A stretch of DNA of 64,000 nucleotides from Patulibacter defluvii (lineage in GTDB: Bacteria > Actinomycetota > Thermoleophilia > Solirubrobacterales > Solirubrobacteraceae), in NCBI RefSeq assembly GCF_034096925.1, contig NZ_JAWZSQ010000001.1, positions 372,001 through 436,000 on the forward strand, given 5' to 3'. Below the pieces are notes generated by a model, which saw nothing but the letters and a program-made list of their open reading frames with translations, did not search any database and was not told the DNA's origin. Each line of letters opens with the position of its first letter. Within the stretch, counting starts at the first letter, position 1. Both the position numbers and the translations under genes were made by a program. Of the stretch, positions 15,529 to 24,745 are shown piece after piece.

Positions 15529-16941
15529 ATGCCGGTCGCCGCCGTCGTCGCCTCGCTGCTGGCGGGCGCCCCGCTGCCGGTCGCCCCGACGACGACCCGG
15601 ATCGTCGCGCCGGCGGGCGCGGCGTTTCGGCTCGACGACCGCTCGCGGCCGGCGGCCGGCCAGCCGCTGCTGGTCCGCGGTCGCAGCGACGGCCAACCCG
15701 GCGGCCGGGTCGACCTGGTCTGCGTCGCCGGGCCGCGGACCGTGGTCGTGCGACGGGCGGTGCCGTTGCGGGCCGGCGGCGGCTTCCGGACGGCGGTCGA
15801 CCTGGCCCGCGCCCCGGCCGGCGGCTGCGATCTGCGCGCGCTCCCGGCCGGACTGCGCGAGGCGACCGGCGAGCGCTTCCGGGGGCCGCGGCTGGTGGTC
15901 GTCCGCTCCGAGGAGGGCCCGCAGGTCTCCGTCACCGGCGACGAGGGCATCGGCGGCGACCGGCTGCGGGTCGCGGGCGACGGGGTCGTGGTCCGCGAAC
16001 CCGAGCGGGGGATCGACGTCGCCGGCGGCTGGCGCGGCGCGGCCCGGATCGGCGCGGTCCGCGTCGACGGCCGGCCGGCGCTGCTGCCCGGGGCGGTGCC
16101 GCGCCTGCGGGGCCAGGCCCCGCGCGGGTTCGCCGGCGTCGAGCCGCACGCCGCGGTCGCGCCCCACAGCGGCCGGCTGACCGTCACGACCGTCTCTCCG
16201 CTCGCGCGCTGCGACGGCGACGCCGCGCTCGGCGGCTGCGGGCGGCTGCGCGAGTCCGGCGTCCGGCTGGAGCGGATCGTGACCGCGAACGGCGCGACCG
16301 TCGAGGTTCGCGACCGCTGGGTGGCCGTCGACGGCCGTCCGCACCGGGTCGAGGCGAGCAGCGTCCAACCGGCGACGATGGTGACCGCGCCGAGCTGGTG
16401 GCCGGCGGACGGCGGCGCCCCCGGCCCGCTGCCGGGGATCCTGCCGTCCACGGCCGGCACCGTGGTCGCGGTCGGAGCCAGCGGGGCGGCCGCGCTCGGC
16501 GTCGAGCCGGCTCCCGCGCGGTTGACCGGCCGCGGGCCGGCGACGATCGTCGACGACGTGGCGCTCGACCTGCCCGCCGGCGGCGGTGCGACCGTTCGCC
16601 GGCTGCTGGCGGTGGCCGCCGACCGTGCGGCCGCGGCGAGCGCGGCGCGGGTCGTGGTCGATCCGGCGAACGCCCCACGGGTCACGATCGACGGACCGCG
16701 CGACCGCAGCGTCGTCCAGTCGTCGGCGGTCGTGGTCCGCGGTCGGGTCGACGATCCCGACGGGATCGCGCGGCTGCAGGTCGGCGGCCGGGCCGCGCGC
16801 CCGGCGCCGGACGGGAGCTTCGCGGTCTCGGTGCCGCTGCACGACGCCACGAACTTGATCGCCGTCGTCGCGACCGACCGTCGCGGCGAGACCGGCGCGG
16901 CCCAGGTCGCGGTCGGACGGATCATCGCCGGCCGCCCCTGA
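15529..16941 (+). CDS. Secreted protein with C-terminal Ig-like domain
   Basis: The 470-residue product has a short N-terminal hydrophobic export segment (VAAVVASLLAGAPL), a long Gly/Arg/Val-rich beta region, and a C-terminal domain from about residue 380 (APRVTIDGPRDRSVV, then VRGRVDDPDGIARLQVGG, then FAVSVPLHDATNLIAVVATD). This resembles the glucodextranase/bacterial Ig-like modules of extracellular proteins. Two Cys pairs occur in the middle (CDLRALP, ARCDGDAALGGCG). The function is unknown. The start is the ATG 9 bases after the lipoprotein stop; no good ribosome site is seen, so the pair may be translationally linked. Confidence 0.65.
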   Translation: MPVAAVVASLLAGAPLPVAPTTTRIVAPAGAAFRLDDRSRPAAGQPLLVRGRSDGQPGGRVDLVCVAGPRTVVVRRAVPLRAGGGFRTAVDLARAPAGGCDLRALPAGLREATGERFRGPRLVVVRSEEGPQVSVTGDEGIGGDRLRVAGDGVVVREPERGIDVAGGWRGAARIGAVRVDGRPALLPGAVPRLRGQAPRGFAGVEPHAAVAPHSGRLTVTTVSPLARCDGDAALGGCGRLRESGVRLERIVTANGATVEVRDRWVAVDGRPHRVEASSVQPATMVTAPSWWPADGGAPGPLPGILPSTAGTVVAVGASGAAALGVEPAPARLTGRGPATIVDDVALDLPAGGGATVRRLLAVAADRAAAASAARVVVDPANAPRVTIDGPRDRSVVQSSAVVVRGRVDDPDGIARLQVGGRAARPAPDGSFAVSVPLHDATNLIAVVATDRRGETGAAQVAVGRIIAGRP

Positions 16942-17026
16942 GGCCACGACGACCGGACCCCGAGCCGTTCGGAGCGCACCACGCAACTTGTCGCGGCCGC
17001 GCTCGCCGCTGCGGTGGACTCGAGCG

Positions 17027-20023
17027 ATGCCCCGCCGCTCCCCCCGGCTGCTCCTGGCGCTCGCGCTGCTCGGCCCCTCGACCGTGCCCACCGTCGCCGT
17101 CGCGGCCACCCCGCCGGCCGACACGACGCTGCTGGTGTCCGGCGCCGGCGACCTGCGGACGCCCTTCGCCCGCCCGCTCGGCCCGTCGACGATGACCGCC
17201 GAGGCGCTCAGCGGCGACGGCCGCCGGCTGGTCTTCAGCTCCGAGTCGGACGCGCTGGTGAGCGGCGACGACGATCGCCACGCCAACGTCTACCTGCGCG
17301 AGGCCGACGGCACGATCGTCCTGGTCAGCCGCCGCAGCGGTGCCGACGGGGCGCCGGCCGACAGCGACTGCGACCAGGCGGCCATCAGCGCCGACGGCCG
17401 GCGGGTGGCCTTCACCTGCGACGGGGCGCTCGATCCCGCCGACGGCAACCACCGCCGCGACGTCTACCTGCGCGACCTGGAGACGGCCACCACGACCCTC
17501 CTCAGCCGCCGCGGCGGTGACGGGCCGGTCGGCGACGACAACTCCGACACGCCGTCGATCGACGGCGACGGCGACACGATCGTCTTCCGCTCCCAGGCCC
17601 GCAACCTGGGCCCGACGATCCCGCAGGTGATGGTCCAGGGGGTCTACCGGCGCCGGATCGGCGGCTCACAGGCGCTGGCGCTGGTCAGCCGCAGCAGCGG
17701 CGCGGACGGCGCGCCGCAGGACGGGTTCCACCCGTCGATCGACGACAGCGGCACCCGCGTCGCCTTCGCGTCCTTCGCCGCGGTCGACCCGGCCGACGGC
17801 AACGGCCGGATCGACGTCTACACGCGCGACCTGACCGCTTCCGCGACCCACCTGGTCAGCCGCGTCAATGGCGCCGGAACCCCGGTCGGGAACTCGTTCT
17901 CGACCCGGCCGCTGATCAGCGGTGACGGCACGACGGTCGCGTTCACCTCCGCCGCGACCAACCTAGAGCCCCAGGACGCGAACCCGGACGAGGACGCCTA
18001 CCGCCGGTCCTGGACCGGCGGTCGCGGCGACGTGGTGCGCGCGCACGGCACGACCCGCGCGGTCGGGATCGACGCTCGCGGGCTGATCGCCTTCACCAGC
18101 GACTTCCGTCACGACCCGGCCGACGACGACGCCGGGCTCGACCTGTACCAGCAGGTGGGCAGCGACGTGCGGCTCGTCAGCCGCCGCGACGGCATCGCCG
18201 GCGCCGCCTCGAACGCGGTCGTCGGCGGGGCGCTGAGCGGCGACGGCCGCACGGCGGCGATCACCGTCGACCGGCCGCTGACCGACGACGTCGTGCTCGA
18301 CGAGACCAGCATCGCGCTGCGCCGCGGCGACCAGACCGTCACCGCCTCGCGACCGCCGGGCGGCGCGCCGCAGCGCAACGAGGGCGGGGCCGCCGACCAG
18401 ACCGCGAGCACGCCCGACGGCCGGCTCGTCGCCTTCGTGACGCGGGCGCCGGCGCTCGGTGCGCCGGCCAAGGGCCAGGCGGTCGTGATCCGCGACACCT
18501 GGACCGGCGAGGTCTCGCTGGCCAGCCGTGCCGACGGGGTCGACGGCGAGGCGCTGCCGGGCACCATCGGCGCGGTCGCGATCAGCGCCGACGGGCGCCG
18601 GGTCGCGTTCGTGCACCAGGGCGGGGGGCGCCCGCAGGTGCGGGTCCGTGATCGGGTCGTCGGGCGCACGCTGCTCGCCAGCCGCGCGGACGGACCGATC
18701 GGCGCCGAGGCCAACGGCCTGACGATCGAGGCGATCGACCTGAGCGACGACGGCAACCGCGTCGTCTTCGCCAGCGACGCCTCGAACCTGGGCGACGGCG
18801 ACGGCGACGCCTACTTCGACGTCCACCTGCGCGACCTGGCCGCGAACCGGACGCTCCTGGTCAGCCGCGCCGACGGGGCGGCCGGCGCGAAGGGCAACAG
18901 CGGCTCGGGCGCCCCCGCGCTCAGCGGAGACGGCCGCCAGGTGGCGTTCTCCAGCCGCGCCACCAACCTCGGCGGCAACGCCGATCCCGCGTCGGACGTC
19001 TACCGCCGCTCGGTCGACGACGGGCGCACCAGCTGGATCAGCGCCGCCGACCTGCCGGCGCTCGGGGCGAGCGACCCGGCGATCGACCGCGACGGCGATC
19101 GGGTGGCGTTCGTGGCCGCGTCCGCGGACGGGCAGCTGCGGCACGCCTACGTCCGCGACGTCCCGTCCGGCGCGCTGCTGCTCGCCAGCCGCGCGGACGG
19201 GGCCGCCGGCGCGCCGTTCGACGTCGACCGGCGGCCGATCGCGCTCAGCGCCGACGGCGGTGCGGTGGCCTTCGTCGGTTCGCCGCTGCCCGGCAGCGTC
19301 CCCGGCCTGCCGCCCTCGTCCGCCTCGCCGGTCATCGCCGTTCGCTCGCTGGCCGCCGGCACCACCCGACTGGTCTCCCGGCGCAGCGGCGCCGGTGGTG
19401 CGCCGGCGGAGGACGACGGCCAGGCGCTGCGGATCGGCGGCGTGACCGACGGCGGCGGCTGCGTCACCTTCGTCGGCGCGGCGCTCGTCGACGGGCTCCA
19501 CGCCGACGTCGAGCCGCAGGCGTACCAGCGGGTGCTGCACGCGGGTTGCGCGGCGACCGCGCCCGGTCCTGGCGGCCCCGGCGGTCCGGGCGGTCCCGGC
19601 GCCACCCCGGACCGCAGCGCGCCGCGGCTGACCAAGCTGTCGCTGCTGCGACGGAGCTTCCGGGTCGGAACGCCGCGGGTCGGCAGCAAGCGCAGCCCGG
19701 GGCCCGGCACCTTCCTGCGGCTGCGCTCGTCCGAGGCCGCGCGGCTGTCGCTGCTGGTCGAGCGGGTGCGGCCGGGCGTCCGTCGCGGCCAGCGCTGCGC
19801 GGCGGTCGCCCGCCGTCCGCGGCGCGGGGCCTGCGAGGCGCGGACCCGGATCGGCACGGTCCGCCACCGCGTGCGCGGCGGCCGCAGCGAGCGGCTCGGG
19901 TTCTCGGGCCGGATCGGCCAGCGGCGGCTGGCCCCCGGCCGCTACCGGATGACGATCACCGCCCGCGACGCGGCGGGCAACCGCTCGCGGGCGCGGGTCT
20001 TGCGCTTCTCGATCCGCCGCTGA
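17027..20023 (+). CDS. Secreted TolB/PD40-type beta-propeller with shared C-terminal domain
   Basis: The 998-residue exported protein (signal peptide LLLALALLGPSTVPTVAVAA) contains about a dozen repeats of the form S(A/G)DGRRVAF, each near a DVYLRDL strand and an LVSRRSGADGAP-like turn. That is a TolB/WD40-like propeller array, long enough for two propellers. After a Gly/Pro linker (PGPGGPGGPGGPG) comes a domain at about residues 864-998 with LLRRSFRVG and LAPGRYRMTITARDAAGN, which recurs in the protein at 28095. The role is unknown, perhaps binding at the cell surface. Residue use is strongly Arg/Gly/Ala-biased as elsewhere. Confidence 0.8.
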   Translation: MPRRSPRLLLALALLGPSTVPTVAVAATPPADTTLLVSGAGDLRTPFARPLGPSTMTAEALSGDGRRLVFSSESDALVSGDDDRHANVYLREADGTIVLVSRRSGADGAPADSDCDQAAISADGRRVAFTCDGALDPADGNHRRDVYLRDLETATTTLLSRRGGDGPVGDDNSDTPSIDGDGDTIVFRSQARNLGPTIPQVMVQGVYRRRIGGSQALALVSRSSGADGAPQDGFHPSIDDSGTRVAFASFAAVDPADGNGRIDVYTRDLTASATHLVSRVNGAGTPVGNSFSTRPLISGDGTTVAFTSAATNLEPQDANPDEDAYRRSWTGGRGDVVRAHGTTRAVGIDARGLIAFTSDFRHDPADDDAGLDLYQQVGSDVRLVSRRDGIAGAASNAVVGGALSGDGRTAAITVDRPLTDDVVLDETSIALRRGDQTVTASRPPGGAPQRNEGGAADQTASTPDGRLVAFVTRAPALGAPAKGQAVVIRDTWTGEVSLASRADGVDGEALPGTIGAVAISADGRRVAFVHQGGGRPQVRVRDRVVGRTLLASRADGPIGAEANGLTIEAIDLSDDGNRVVFASDASNLGDGDGDAYFDVHLRDLAANRTLLVSRADGAAGAKGNSGSGAPALSGDGRQVAFSSRATNLGGNADPASDVYRRSVDDGRTSWISAADLPALGASDPAIDRDGDRVAFVAASADGQLRHAYVRDVPSGALLLASRADGAAGAPFDVDRRPIALSADGGAVAFVGSPLPGSVPGLPPSSASPVIAVRSLAAGTTRLVSRRSGAGGAPAEDDGQALRIGGVTDGGGCVTFVGAALVDGLHADVEPQAYQRVLHAGCAATAPGPGGPGGPGGPGATPDRSAPRLTKLSLLRRSFRVGTPRVGSKRSPGPGTFLRLRSSEAARLSLLVERVRPGVRRGQRCAAVARRPRRGACEARTRIGTVRHRVRGGRSERLGFSGRIGQRRLAPGRYRMTITARDAAGNRSRARVLRFSIRR

Positions 20024-20046
20024 TCGGGGGCCGCCGCGGCCAGGTT

Positions 20047-20091
20047 CCGGGTCGGGTCCCGATTGTGGCCGCCCGGCCGCGGCGGAACCCT
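20047..20091 (+). promoter_or_regulatory. GGGTCG-box promoter of the MFS exporter
   Basis: CCGGGTCG (20047-20054), then CCCGATTG with the -35 TTGTGG (20063-20068), 17 bases, and a weaker -10 AACCCT (20086-20091). The start codon at 20149 is 57 bases further on and has a TGGAG ribosome site, so this transcript would carry a leader. Confidence 0.5.
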
Positions 20092-20148
20092 CGGTCGGGC
20101 GGCCCGGGTCACGGGCGCGCTCGACCCCCGAACCCCCTGGAGCAGAGC

Positions 20149-21534
20149 ATGAACCGACGCGCCATGGCCCTCGTCGCCGCGTCAGGCGGCGCCTTCCTCG
20201 GCCTGCTGGACGCGACGATCGTCAACGTCGCGTTCCCCGACGTGGCCGACAGCTTCCGCGACGCCGACCGCTCGCAGCTGTCGTGGATCCTCGACGGCTA
20301 CTTCATCGTCGTCGCCGCCCTGATGGTCCCCGCCGGGGCGCTCGCCGACCGCTTCGGCCGCCGGCGGCTGTTCCTGCTCGGGGTGGTCGGCTTCGTGCTC
20401 GCCAGCCTGCTCTGCGCCGTCGCCCCGAGCTGGCCGCTGCTGGTCGCCTTCCGCGTCCTCCAGGCGGTGGCGAGCGCGATCCTCGTCCCCGCCTCGCTGG
20501 CGCTGGTGCTGACGGAGTTCCCCGCCGGCCAGCGGGCGCGGGCGGTCGCGGCCTGGGGTGCGTCGGCGGCGCTGGCCGCGGCGGCCGGCCCGCCGCTCGG
20601 CGGCGCGCTGGTGGTCGTCGGCGACTGGCGGCTGATCTTCCTCGTCAACCTGCCGCTCGGGGCGGTGGTGCTGTGGCTCGGCGCGCGCGGCCTGCGCGAG
20701 AGCCGCGACGAGGGCGCCGGCGGCCGTCCCGACCTGGTCGGCGCGGTGCTGGCGGTCGGCGGCCTCGGGCTGCTGGCGCTGGCCCTGGTCGAGGGCGGGT
20801 CGTGGGGCTGGGGCAGCCCCGGCGTGCTCGGGGCCTTCGCCGGCGCGCTGCTGCTCGGGGCGCTGCTGGCGCTCCACTGCCGCCGCCATGCCGACCCGAT
20901 CGTCGATCCGGCGCTGCTGCGGATCGCGTCGTTCCGGCTCGGCAGCATCGGGATGCTGCTGTTCTCGGCCGCGATGTTCGCGGTGATCCTCGGCAACGTG
21001 CTGTTCCTGACCGGGATCTGGCACTACAGCGTGCTCGAGGCCGGCCTCGCCGCGGTGCCCGGGGCGCTCGCCTCGACCGTCGTCGCGCGGCCGGCGGGAC
21101 GGCTGGCCGAGCGCCACGGCCACCGCGCGGTCGTGGTCCCGGGGGTGATCCTCTACGCGATCGGGGCGCTCGGGCTGCGGGGCGTGAGCGAGACGCCCGA
21201 CTTCCTCGGCGCCTGGGTGCCGTGGAGCTTCACCTCCGGCGTCGGGATCGGGATGGCGCTGCCGATCCTCGGGGCGGCGGCGGTCGAGCATGTCGACCAG
21301 GCGCGCTTCGGCGCCGCCTGCGCGCTCAGCTCGACCTTCCGCCAGGTCGGGGCGGTGATCGGCACCGCCGCGGTGGTGGCGATCGTCGGCGAGCCGGTGA
21401 CGATCGCCGAGGGGATGGCGCGGGCCGACGAGGCGTACCTGCTGGCCGCGCTGACCGCGCTCGCCGCGGGGGCGGTGGCGCTCGGGCTGCGACCGACCCG
21501 GGCCTGGGCCGTCGCCCAGCCGCGGGTCGGGTGA
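20149..21534 (+). CDS. MFS drug/proton antiporter, DHA2 (EmrB/QacA-like)
   Basis: The 461-residue integral membrane protein has about 14 hydrophobic spans. It carries DHA2 family motifs: FLGLLDATIVNVAFP in helix 1, GALADRFGRRRLF (motif A) after helix 2, RVLQAVASAILVPASLAL in helix 4 and GPPLGGALV (motif C region) in helix 5. It should export hydrophobic or cationic compounds by proton antiport. It precedes the LuxR/LAL regulator gene at 21739, which may control it. The ATG at 20149 follows GGAG at a suitable distance. Confidence 0.9.
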   Translation: MNRRAMALVAASGGAFLGLLDATIVNVAFPDVADSFRDADRSQLSWILDGYFIVVAALMVPAGALADRFGRRRLFLLGVVGFVLASLLCAVAPSWPLLVAFRVLQAVASAILVPASLALVLTEFPAGQRARAVAAWGASAALAAAAGPPLGGALVVVGDWRLIFLVNLPLGAVVLWLGARGLRESRDEGAGGRPDLVGAVLAVGGLGLLALALVEGGSWGWGSPGVLGAFAGALLLGALLALHCRRHADPIVDPALLRIASFRLGSIGMLLFSAAMFAVILGNVLFLTGIWHYSVLEAGLAAVPGALASTVVARPAGRLAERHGHRAVVVPGVILYAIGALGLRGVSETPDFLGAWVPWSFTSGVGIGMALPILGAAAVEHVDQARFGAACALSSTFRQVGAVIGTAAVVAIVGEPVTIAEGMARADEAYLLAALTALAAGAVALGLRPTRAWAVAQPRVG

Positions 21535-21581
21535 CCACCCCGGCCCTTCGCGCGCCCGCCGGCCGTCGGGCCGGCCAAGGA

Positions 21582-21627
21582 CCAGGGTCGTGTCCGGACT
21601 GTCAGGGGACGGCGGAGGGGGTATCAC
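21582..21627 (+). promoter_or_regulatory. GGGTCG-box promoter, distal, upstream of LuxR gene
   Basis: CCAGGGTCG (21582-21590), a diverged -35 CTGTCA (21599-21604), a 17-base spacer and -10 TATCAC (21622-21627). It is the first of two tandem copies ahead of the regulator at 21739 and would give a leader of about 105 bases. Confidence 0.5.
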
Positions 21628-21687
21628 TCGTGGTGTCGCAGCGACCCCTGTGTGGGGTCGTGGCTGACGCCTGCCCCGATAAAGACT

Positions 21688-21730
21688 CCGGGTATCACCG
21701 ATTGCCGGGTAGGGGGTGCCGCCGTAGCGT
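21688..21730 (+). promoter_or_regulatory. GGGTCG-box promoter, proximal, of LuxR gene
   Basis: CCGGGT (21688-21693), then CCGATTGCCG with -35 TTGCCG (21702-21707), a 17-base spacer, -10 TAGCGT (21725-21730) and the ATG eight bases later at 21739. Transcription would begin at the start codon. Confidence 0.6.
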
Positions 21731-21738
21731 CGCCGACC

Positions 21739-24642
21739 ATGCGCGACACCCCCCTGCAGGAGCGGCCGACGGCCGCGACGGCCGCGAGGCGCGACCCCGC
21801 CGCCCCCCACCCCCTCTCGCTCCGGACCCCCGCCCGGATCGGCCCGGCGCTGCTGGTCGAGCGCGGCGTCGAGGTCGGCGCCCTCGTCCGCGCGATGGCC
21901 GAGGCCGCCGCCGGCAACGGCTCCTGCGTGGTCGTCGAGGGCCCCGCCGGCCGCGGCAAGACCACCCTCCTCGACGTGCTCGACGGGCGCGTCCGCCAAG
22001 GCGGTTGGCGGACCGCCCGGGTCGGCGGCGGCGTCGCCGACCGCGGCAGCCACCACGGGTTGCTGCGGAGCCTGATCGACGCGGCCGCCGCGGCGGCGCC
22101 CGACGTCGCGCTGCCACCGGCGATCGCCGCCCTCGCCTCCGGCGGGCCGCTGCCGCCGCACGCCGACGCGGGCGCGGTCGCCAGCGCGCTCCACGGCTTC
22201 GCCCGCACGCTCGCCGCCCGCGGCCCGCTGGCCCTGATCGTGGACGACGCCCACCACGCCGACGAGCGGTCGCTGGCCGCGCTGGTCGGGCTCGCTCGCC
22301 GGGCGGCCGAGCTGCGGCTGCTGGTCGTGGTCGCGGCGCGGCCGGCGATCGGTCCCGACGCGGCCGACGTCGTCGGGGCCTTCGCCGCGGTCCCGCGGGC
22401 GCTGGTGCTGGAGCCGCGGCCGCTCTCCGGCGACGGCACCGCGCAGCTGCTCCACCGCTGGCGGCCCGACGCCGACGAGACGCTGGTCCGCCGCTGCCAC
22501 GAGGCGGCCGGCGGCGATCCGTGGCTGCTCTCCGAGCTCTGTCGCCAGCTGGCCCGCGAGGGCGACGCCGTGCTCGACGCGGCCGGCGACCTGCCGGCGC
22601 TCTCGCCGCCGGCGCGGATCGTCCTCCGCCGGCGGCTGGCCGAGCTGCCCGCGCCCGCCCGCGCCGTCGTCCACGCGCTGGCCGTGCTCGGCGGCGAGGG
22701 CGACCTCCACGACCTCGCCGCGGTCGCCGGCGTCCCGCTCGCCGAGCTGGCCGCGATCGGCTCGGCGCTGGCGACGGCCGGCCTCAGCGACGGCCACTGG
22801 CGGTTCCCCCACCCGCTGGTCGAGCACGCGATCCACGACCAGGTGCCGCCGGCCGAGCGCGAGCGGCTGCACCGGGCGGCGGCCGCCGCGCTGATCGAGC
22901 GCAACGGCTCCGAGCGGGCGGTCGCCGACCACTTCCTGCACGCTGGGCCGACCTGCGACGAGGACGTCACCGCGACCCTCCGGCGGGCGGCGACCGCGGC
23001 CTCGGCCGAGGGCGCGCTGGCGCGGGCGGCCAGCTACCTGGAGCGGGCGCTGGAGGAGCGGGCCCCCGGCGACGACCGGGCCGAGCTGCTGACCGAGCTG
23101 GGCACCTTGGCCTTCCACGCCGGCACCACCGACGCCCGGCCGCACCTGCACGAGGCGCTGATCGCCACCGACGATCCCGGCGCCCGGATCGAGACCCTGC
23201 GGCGGCTGGCCGCGCTGCAGGTGATCGACCCGCGGGCCGAGAGCCTGGAGCTGGTCGAGGACGCGGTCCCGGCCGACGCGGCGCCGGCCGAGCGGCTGGC
23301 CGCCGAGGTCGCCCAGCTCGACGCGCTGATCCTCTTCCCCGACCGCAGCGGCGAGCGGGCCCGGCGGACGCTGGCGCTCGATCCCGGCGCGGTCGACGAC
23401 GATCTGCTGCGACGGGCCGTGCTGGCCCACCACGCCTGGCTGGGGGCGGAGACCGGCGACCGCACGGCCTGCGAGGTCGCCGTGATGGCGCACGAGGCGC
23501 TCGACGGCGGGGCGCTGCTGGAGGAGGCCGCCCACCGCGCTGCCGGCCACCTCTGCATCCGGGTCCTGGTGACCGCGGGCGAGCACGCCTCCGCCGCTCG
23601 CGCGATCGCCGGCCTCCGCGAGCGGGCCGCCGCCTTCGGCTCGCCGCGGCTGGCCGCCGCCGCCGGCTGGTACGCCGCCGGCCTGGCCCTGCGGCGCGGC
23701 GAGCTGGGCCTGGCCGAGCGCGAGGCGTCACGCGCGCTGGCCGCGGTCGACGGGCTCAACGGGGTCGCCGCCGGCATCCTGGAGCTGCTGGTCGAGACGC
23801 TGGTCGAGCGCGGCGCCGTCGAGCGGGCGGCCGCGGTGCTGAGCGAGCACGAGCCGCTCTGGACCGCCGACAGCGGCTGGGAGATCGGCGTCCGCCACGC
23901 CCGCGCGCGGCTGCTGCTGGCGACCGGCGAGCTGGAGATGGCCGAGGCCGAGGCGCGCGAGGCCGGCCGGCTGCGGATCGCCCAGGGCCGGCCGAACCCG
24001 GCCTGGACCGCCTGGCGGACGACGCTGGCGCTGGCCCTCGCCCGCCAGGGTCGGTTCGCGGAGGCGGCGGCGGTCGCCGACGAGGAGGTCGCGCTGGCCC
24101 GCCGCTTCGGCGATCCGCACGCGCTCGGCCGCGCGCTCCACGCCCGGGCCGTCAGCGAGCCCGACCACGGCCGTCGCGCGGAGCGGGCGCGGGCGGCGCT
24201 CGACGAGGTCGCCGATCCCGGTGCCCTGGTGCGGGTGCGGCTGCAGATCGCGGCCGGCGACGCGCTCGTCCGCCGCGGCTCACGGGTCACCGCCCGCGAG
24301 CTGCTGCGGCCGGCCTTCGAGACCGCCGACCGGCTCGGTGCCGCGCCGGACGCCGCCGAGGCCCGGCGGGCTCTGGTGGCCTCGGGCCTGCGGCCGCGGA
24401 CGGCCGCGGTCAGCGGGGTCGCGTCGCTGACCCCGCGCCAGCGCCAGATCTGCGAGCTGGTGGCGGCCGGGCGCTCGAACCGGGCGATCGCCCAGGAGCT
24501 GTACCTGAGCATCAAGACGGTCGAGACCCACCTGGCGACCTCGTACCAGAAGCTCTCGGTCAGCGGCCGTCAGCAGCTGGCCGCGCTGCTCGACGCGCCG
24601 GCCGACGTGGTCGACGACGAAATCGTCCGCGCGCTCGCCTGA
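21739..24642 (+). CDS. LuxR-family LAL-type ATPase regulator 1
   Basis: This 967-residue protein is a large ATP-binding LuxR regulator. A Walker A motif GPAGRGKTTLL lies near residue 74 and a Walker B-like LALIVDDAHHADERS follows near residue 170. A long helical TPR-like middle (about 380-890) leads to a C-terminal LuxR helix-turn-helix (LTPRQRQICELVAAGRSNRA, then IKTVETHL) at about 897-960. LAL regulators act as STAND-type switches that bind DNA as oligomers after sensing a ligand or partner. It lies between an MFS exporter and a second LAL gene; targets are not evident. The start is leaderless-type. Confidence 0.9.
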   Translation: MRDTPLQERPTAATAARRDPAAPHPLSLRTPARIGPALLVERGVEVGALVRAMAEAAAGNGSCVVVEGPAGRGKTTLLDVLDGRVRQGGWRTARVGGGVADRGSHHGLLRSLIDAAAAAAPDVALPPAIAALASGGPLPPHADAGAVASALHGFARTLAARGPLALIVDDAHHADERSLAALVGLARRAAELRLLVVVAARPAIGPDAADVVGAFAAVPRALVLEPRPLSGDGTAQLLHRWRPDADETLVRRCHEAAGGDPWLLSELCRQLAREGDAVLDAAGDLPALSPPARIVLRRRLAELPAPARAVVHALAVLGGEGDLHDLAAVAGVPLAELAAIGSALATAGLSDGHWRFPHPLVEHAIHDQVPPAERERLHRAAAAALIERNGSERAVADHFLHAGPTCDEDVTATLRRAATAASAEGALARAASYLERALEERAPGDDRAELLTELGTLAFHAGTTDARPHLHEALIATDDPGARIETLRRLAALQVIDPRAESLELVEDAVPADAAPAERLAAEVAQLDALILFPDRSGERARRTLALDPGAVDDDLLRRAVLAHHAWLGAETGDRTACEVAVMAHEALDGGALLEEAAHRAAGHLCIRVLVTAGEHASAARAIAGLRERAAAFGSPRLAAAAGWYAAGLALRRGELGLAEREASRALAAVDGLNGVAAGILELLVETLVERGAVERAAAVLSEHEPLWTADSGWEIGVRHARARLLLATGELEMAEAEAREAGRLRIAQGRPNPAWTAWRTTLALALARQGRFAEAAAVADEEVALARRFGDPHALGRALHARAVSEPDHGRRAERARAALDEVADPGALVRVRLQIAAGDALVRRGSRVTARELLRPAFETADRLGAAPDAAEARRALVASGLRPRTAAVSGVASLTPRQRQICELVAAGRSNRAIAQELYLSIKTVETHLATSYQKLSVSGRQQLAALLDAPADVVDDEIVRALA

Positions 24643-24687
24643 GCCTGGATCCACCGAGGCTCGACCGACCATCGGTGGATCCAGGCT
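24642..24687. terminator. Perfect 16-bp inverted repeat after LuxR gene 1
   Basis: The arms are AGCCTGGATCCACCGA (24642-24657) and its exact complement (24672-24687), with a 14-base loop. The left arm starts on the last base of the stop codon. There is no T-tract. It could be an actinobacterial-type terminator insulating the next regulator, or a dimer binding site. Confidence 0.65.
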
Positions 24688-24745
24688 GAGCGGGCCGCGG
24701 CCGCCTGGCTCACCGGGAGCCCGGGCCGCGATAGCGTCGTCCGCG

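Noticed and set aside
20182..23586. Very long minus-strand frame opposite the MFS and LuxR genes
   Set aside because: Composition is Arg/Gln/Gly-rich without hydrophobic core, and both opposite-strand genes have clear domains.
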